From Ktedonobacterales bacterium (GTDB taxonomy: Bacteria > Chloroflexota > Ktedonobacteria > Ktedonobacterales > JADMIN01): a stretch of 6,988 nucleotides of DNA. The position numbers and the translations under genes were made by a program. The DNA is taken from NCBI GenBank assembly GCA_015478575.1, contig JADMIN010000128.1, forward strand, positions 1-6,988, in the 5' to 3' direction. This document shows, in pieces, positions 5,605 to 6,988 of the stretch. The number at the start of each line of letters is the position of its first letter. Position 1 is the first letter of the stretch. Below the pieces are notes generated by a model, which did not search any database, was not told the DNA's origin, and saw only the letters and a program-made list of their open reading frames with translations.

Positions 5605-6375
5605 ATGTACTATGTGGAGGTGGAGACCCCGGAGGGCATCCGGCGCATCCAGTTGACACGTGATCGCATGAGCATCGGGCGGCTCTCGTATAACGATGTT
5701 GTGCTGCCCAGCGCGCAAATCTCACGCCAGCACGCCGAGCTGCGCCGCGTCAATGGCGAGTGGTGGATCGCCGACCTGCATAGCACCAACGGCCTGCGCT
5801 TCAACTCCGAGCGGATCCAGGAGCGCCGCCTCTCGCCCGGCGATTGCGTCATGCTCGCGCCCAGCATCACCATCCGCTTTCTCAGCGCGGCCTCGCCGCC
5901 AGCCGTTCCGCCCGATGCGCTCCCCTGGCGCGCGGCCCCGGCGCCTGCCATCAGCCTGGTGCCTTCCGCTGGCGGGGGCGCCATGAGTGACCCGCGCGTT
6001 CCCAGCGCGGCCAGGCGCGAGCGTGCGAAGCGTGATGGCGGGCAGGGCACCCTGCCGAACAGGGGCGGCTATCCCGTGCCGCGTGGCCCGCTGAATGCGG
6101 GCAGCGAGTTGAGCGATCCCTTCCGCCGCGGCTACCCCGCCGACGAGCGGCACCGCGTGACCGCTGGCCCAGCGCACAACCTGCTACACGTCTGCCAGAC
6201 GTGCGGCCAACTCACCGCGCCCGATGCGGTCTATTGCCAGAATTGCCACCACTCCATCGCCTATGAATGCGCCAATTGCCGCTTGAGTCTGCTGCCAGTT
6301 CAGGAGCGCTGCCCACGCTGCCAGGCGCCCAACCCCGGTTCGGTGCGTCGCGCCCACCGCACCACCGGTATCTAG
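5605..6375 (+). CDS. FHA-domain protein with C-terminal double zinc ribbon
   Basis: This protein of 256 aa has three parts. The forkhead-associated domain (about 2-93) shows SIGR (23-26), SRQHAEL (40-46) and HSTNGLRFN (59-67), the conserved loops that bind phosphothreonine peptides (Arg26, Ser40, His43, Asn62). A Pro/Ala/Gly/Arg-rich linker, about 95-190, has no visible fold. Then come two CxxC zinc-ribbon knuckle pairs: Cys197/200 with Cys211/214, and Cys222/225 with Cys236/239. No membrane segment or signal peptide is seen. The likely role is a phosphorylation-dependent adaptor reading Ser/Thr kinase targets, but no kinase is in the window. The ATG at 5605 has GAGAGAGG (5591-5598) six bases upstream. 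The gene is divergent from gcvPA and followed by the acidic-protein gene. Domain calls are firm; the process served is unknown. Confidence 0.92.
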   Translation: MYYVEVETPEGIRRIQLTRDRMSIGRLSYNDVVLPSAQISRQHAELRRVNGEWWIADLHSTNGLRFNSERIQERRLSPGDCVMLAPSITIRFLSAASPPAVPPDALPWRAAPAPAISLVPSAGGGAMSDPRVPSAARRERAKRDGGQGTLPNRGGYPVPRGPLNAGSELSDPFRRGYPADERHRVTAGPAHNLLHVCQTCGQLTAPDAVYCQNCHHSIAYECANCRLSLLPVQERCPRCQAPNPGSVRRAHRTTGI

Positions 6376-6546
6376 TGGAGCGCGCCACCTTCCCAGAAGC
6401 CACCGGTCGGCTTGACGGCGGTGGGTGCCACCGCGCACAATACCCCAGGCACATGATGTGCGGGCCGCGCATCCGATACCCCACGGCGGCTGTCAGCACC
6501 ATCAGCGCCATCCCAGTTTGGCTTGGTTCAGGAAGCGGAGGCTGCT
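6376..6546. other. 171-bp gap between FHA gene and acidic-protein gene
   Basis: No gene is seen. It holds promoter-like TTGACG (6412-6417) and CACAAT (6436-6441) 18 bp apart, with a 17-bp hyphenated palindrome filling the spacer, and the Shine-Dalgarno of the next gene at 6537-6541. No T-rich terminator follows the FHA gene, so read-through into the acidic gene is possible. Confidence 0.55.
6412..6441 (+). promoter_or_regulatory. possible promoter with palindrome in the spacer
   Basis: TTGACG (5/6 to TTGACA), an 18-bp spacer and CACAAT (4/6 to TATAAT). The spacer contains the perfect GCGGTGG-GTG-CCACCGC (6418-6434). It could be an operator under the polymerase, a transcript hairpin ending the FHA mRNA (no T-run), or both. 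Confidence 0.4.
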
Positions 6547-6783
6547 ATGACAATGCCAACTCGCGACCCACGACGCGACCCCGCGCGCTCTTCTCTCCTC
6601 ACCGCCGGTCCAGGGGCGGATAAACAGGCGGATAAACAGATCGAGCTTGGCGATGAGCCTGATGAAGAGGATTTCGAGGATGATGAGTGGATAGATGATG
6701 AGCTTGACGATGAGGATGACGACGACGACCTGGAAGAACTCGACGATCTCGATGACGACAAGCTCGATGAGGAGGAGCTTTGA
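6547..6783 (+). CDS. small highly acidic protein (78 aa), unknown function
   Basis: I do not recognise a family. The N-terminal third (1-34) is mildly basic, with RDPRRDPAR near the start and a duplicated ADKQ (25-32). From residue 36 to the end, 32 of 43 residues are Asp or Glu, with a lone Trp (W48) and spaced Leu/Ile residues. The tail is surely disordered and could mimic nucleic acid, bind cations or contact a basic partner; this is inference. Start choice: the ATG at 6547 has GGAGG at 6537-6541 with a 5-nt spacer. An in-frame TTG at 6523 would add eight residues but has no ribosome binding site. Strand, intact frame, ribosome binding site and a terminator downstream support a real gene. 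It may be co-transcribed with the FHA gene 171 bp upstream. Confidence 0.75.
   Translation: MTMPTRDPRRDPARSSLLTAGPGADKQADKQIELGDEPDEEDFEDDEWIDDELDDEDDDDDLEELDDLDDDKLDEEEL
6616..6639 (+). repeat. 12-bp tandem duplication in the acidic-protein gene
   Basis: GCGGATAAACAG occurs twice in tandem, perfectly (6616-6627 and 6628-6639), encoding ADKQ-ADKQ. It is in frame and marks the junction between the basic N-terminus and the acidic tail. Confidence 0.85.
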
Positions 6784-6806
6784 TCTGCTGGTGTCCCCGC
6801 CCTCTG

Positions 6807-6839
6807 CCAGGAGGCGCCGCCCGCGCGGCGCCCGCCTGG
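6807..6839. terminator. GC-rich stem-loop after the acidic-protein gene
   Basis: GGCGCCGC (6813-6820) pairs with GCGGCGCC (6825-6832) around a CCGC loop. An outer CCAGG (6807-6811) pairs with CCTGG (6835-6839) across a small internal loop. It begins 23 bp after the stop. No T-run follows, so it probably backs up the stronger terminator 30 bp on or stabilises the mRNA end. Confidence 0.5.
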
Positions 6840-6869
6840 CTCGCGGGCGCGCATAGCCCGCTCCCCCTG

Positions 6870-6910
6870 CGCGCCCGCGCGGGTCTAGGCGATCGGCGCG
6901 GGCGCGTTTT
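6870..6910 (+). terminator. Rho-independent terminator
   Basis: A perfect 11-bp stem, CGCGCCCGCGC (6870-6880) with GCGCGGGCGCG (6896-6906), has a 15-nt loop and is followed at once by TTTT (6907-6910). The T-run is on the plus strand only, so it ends transcription from the acidic-protein gene. The converging minus-strand gene stops inside its loop. Confidence 0.8.
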
Positions 6911-6986
6911 GTCGTGTGCCTGGGCGCCGGAAGCTGAAGTAGACGCGGGCCAGGGTCAGCCAGAGCACCAGGGCGCAGGCGCCGAA
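6885..6986 (-). CDS. C-terminal end of a probable membrane protein (runs off right edge)
   Basis: The last 33 codons before a TAG (6887-6885) read FGACALVLWLTLARVYFSF followed by RRPGTRQNAPAPIA. A hydrophobic stretch followed by a basic, then Pro/Ala-rich tail suggests a final transmembrane helix with a short cytoplasmic end. The gene converges on the acidic-protein gene and its stop lies in the loop of the terminator. Too little is visible to name a family, and the frame choice rests only on this hydrophobic pattern, so it may be wrong. Confidence 0.4.
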   Translation of the reverse strand, partial: FGACALVLWLTLARVYFSFRRPGTRQNAPAPIA

Positions 6987-6988
6987 AT

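Noticed and set aside
5121..5606. 161-aa minus-strand open frame across the divergent intergenic region
   Set aside because: It overlaps the start of gcvPA in another frame, spans the gcv promoter and the inverted repeats, and has no ribosome binding site. Its Arg/Ala-rich product looks like translated GC-rich leader. The loose internal repetition is noted under the leader finding.
6528..6854. 108-aa serine-rich minus-strand frame
   Set aside because: It is the antisense reading of the Asp/Glu codons of the acidic gene (GAT/GAC read as ATC/GTC, or TCA/TCG in this frame) and crosses the GC hairpin.

Overview
The window reads as an ordinary chromosomal stretch of a GC-rich bacterium with non-overlapping genes on both strands. 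The split glycine decarboxylase genes, a DUF1786 protein, a LabA-type NYN protein and an FHA/zinc-ribbon protein together suggest a member of the Chloroflexota, perhaps the Ktedonobacteria (Thermogemmatispora-like). That placement is inferred from gene content and style and is not proven. No transposase, integrase, CRISPR array, rRNA or tRNA is visible.

Layout, left to right. The minus strand first holds the N-terminal 249 codons of a DUF1786 protein, which runs off the left edge, preceded (in its own transcription direction) by an NYN-domain putative RNase of 395 aa. The two are 43 bp apart and probably share a transcript. A 393-bp non-coding stretch follows, with four perfect tandem copies of a 15-bp unit and a large stem-loop just past the end of the glycine decarboxylase genes. 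Next, still on the minus strand, are gcvPB and gcvPA, overlapping by 4 bp (ATGA). They encode the two subunits of the glycine cleavage P-protein. gcvT and gcvH are not adjacent.

A 386-bp divergent intergenic region separates gcvPA from a plus-strand gene for an FHA-domain protein with a C-terminal double zinc ribbon. It holds a good minus-strand promoter (TTGAGG-18-TATAAT), a leader of about 180 nt for gcvPA with two clear hairpins, and three consecutive inverted repeats next to an extended -10 (TGGTATACT) facing the FHA gene. Downstream, after a 171-bp gap with a 17-bp hyphenated palindrome sitting between promoter-like hexamers, is a 78-aa extremely acidic protein. It is followed by a strong GC hairpin and then a classical Rho-independent terminator. 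At the right edge a convergent minus-strand gene ends inside that terminator; only its last 33 codons are present, and they look like the C-terminal end of a membrane protein.

Functionally, only the gcvPA/gcvPB pair has an assured role: glycine decarboxylation to CO2 plus an aminomethyl group on lipoyl-GcvH. The NYN/DUF1786 pair and the FHA-zinc-ribbon/acidic-protein pair are of unknown function. I did not find a convincing new multi-gene system. The most unusual material is the repeat-bearing NYN gene with its upstream minisatellite, and the structured control regions around the FHA, gcv and acidic-protein genes.
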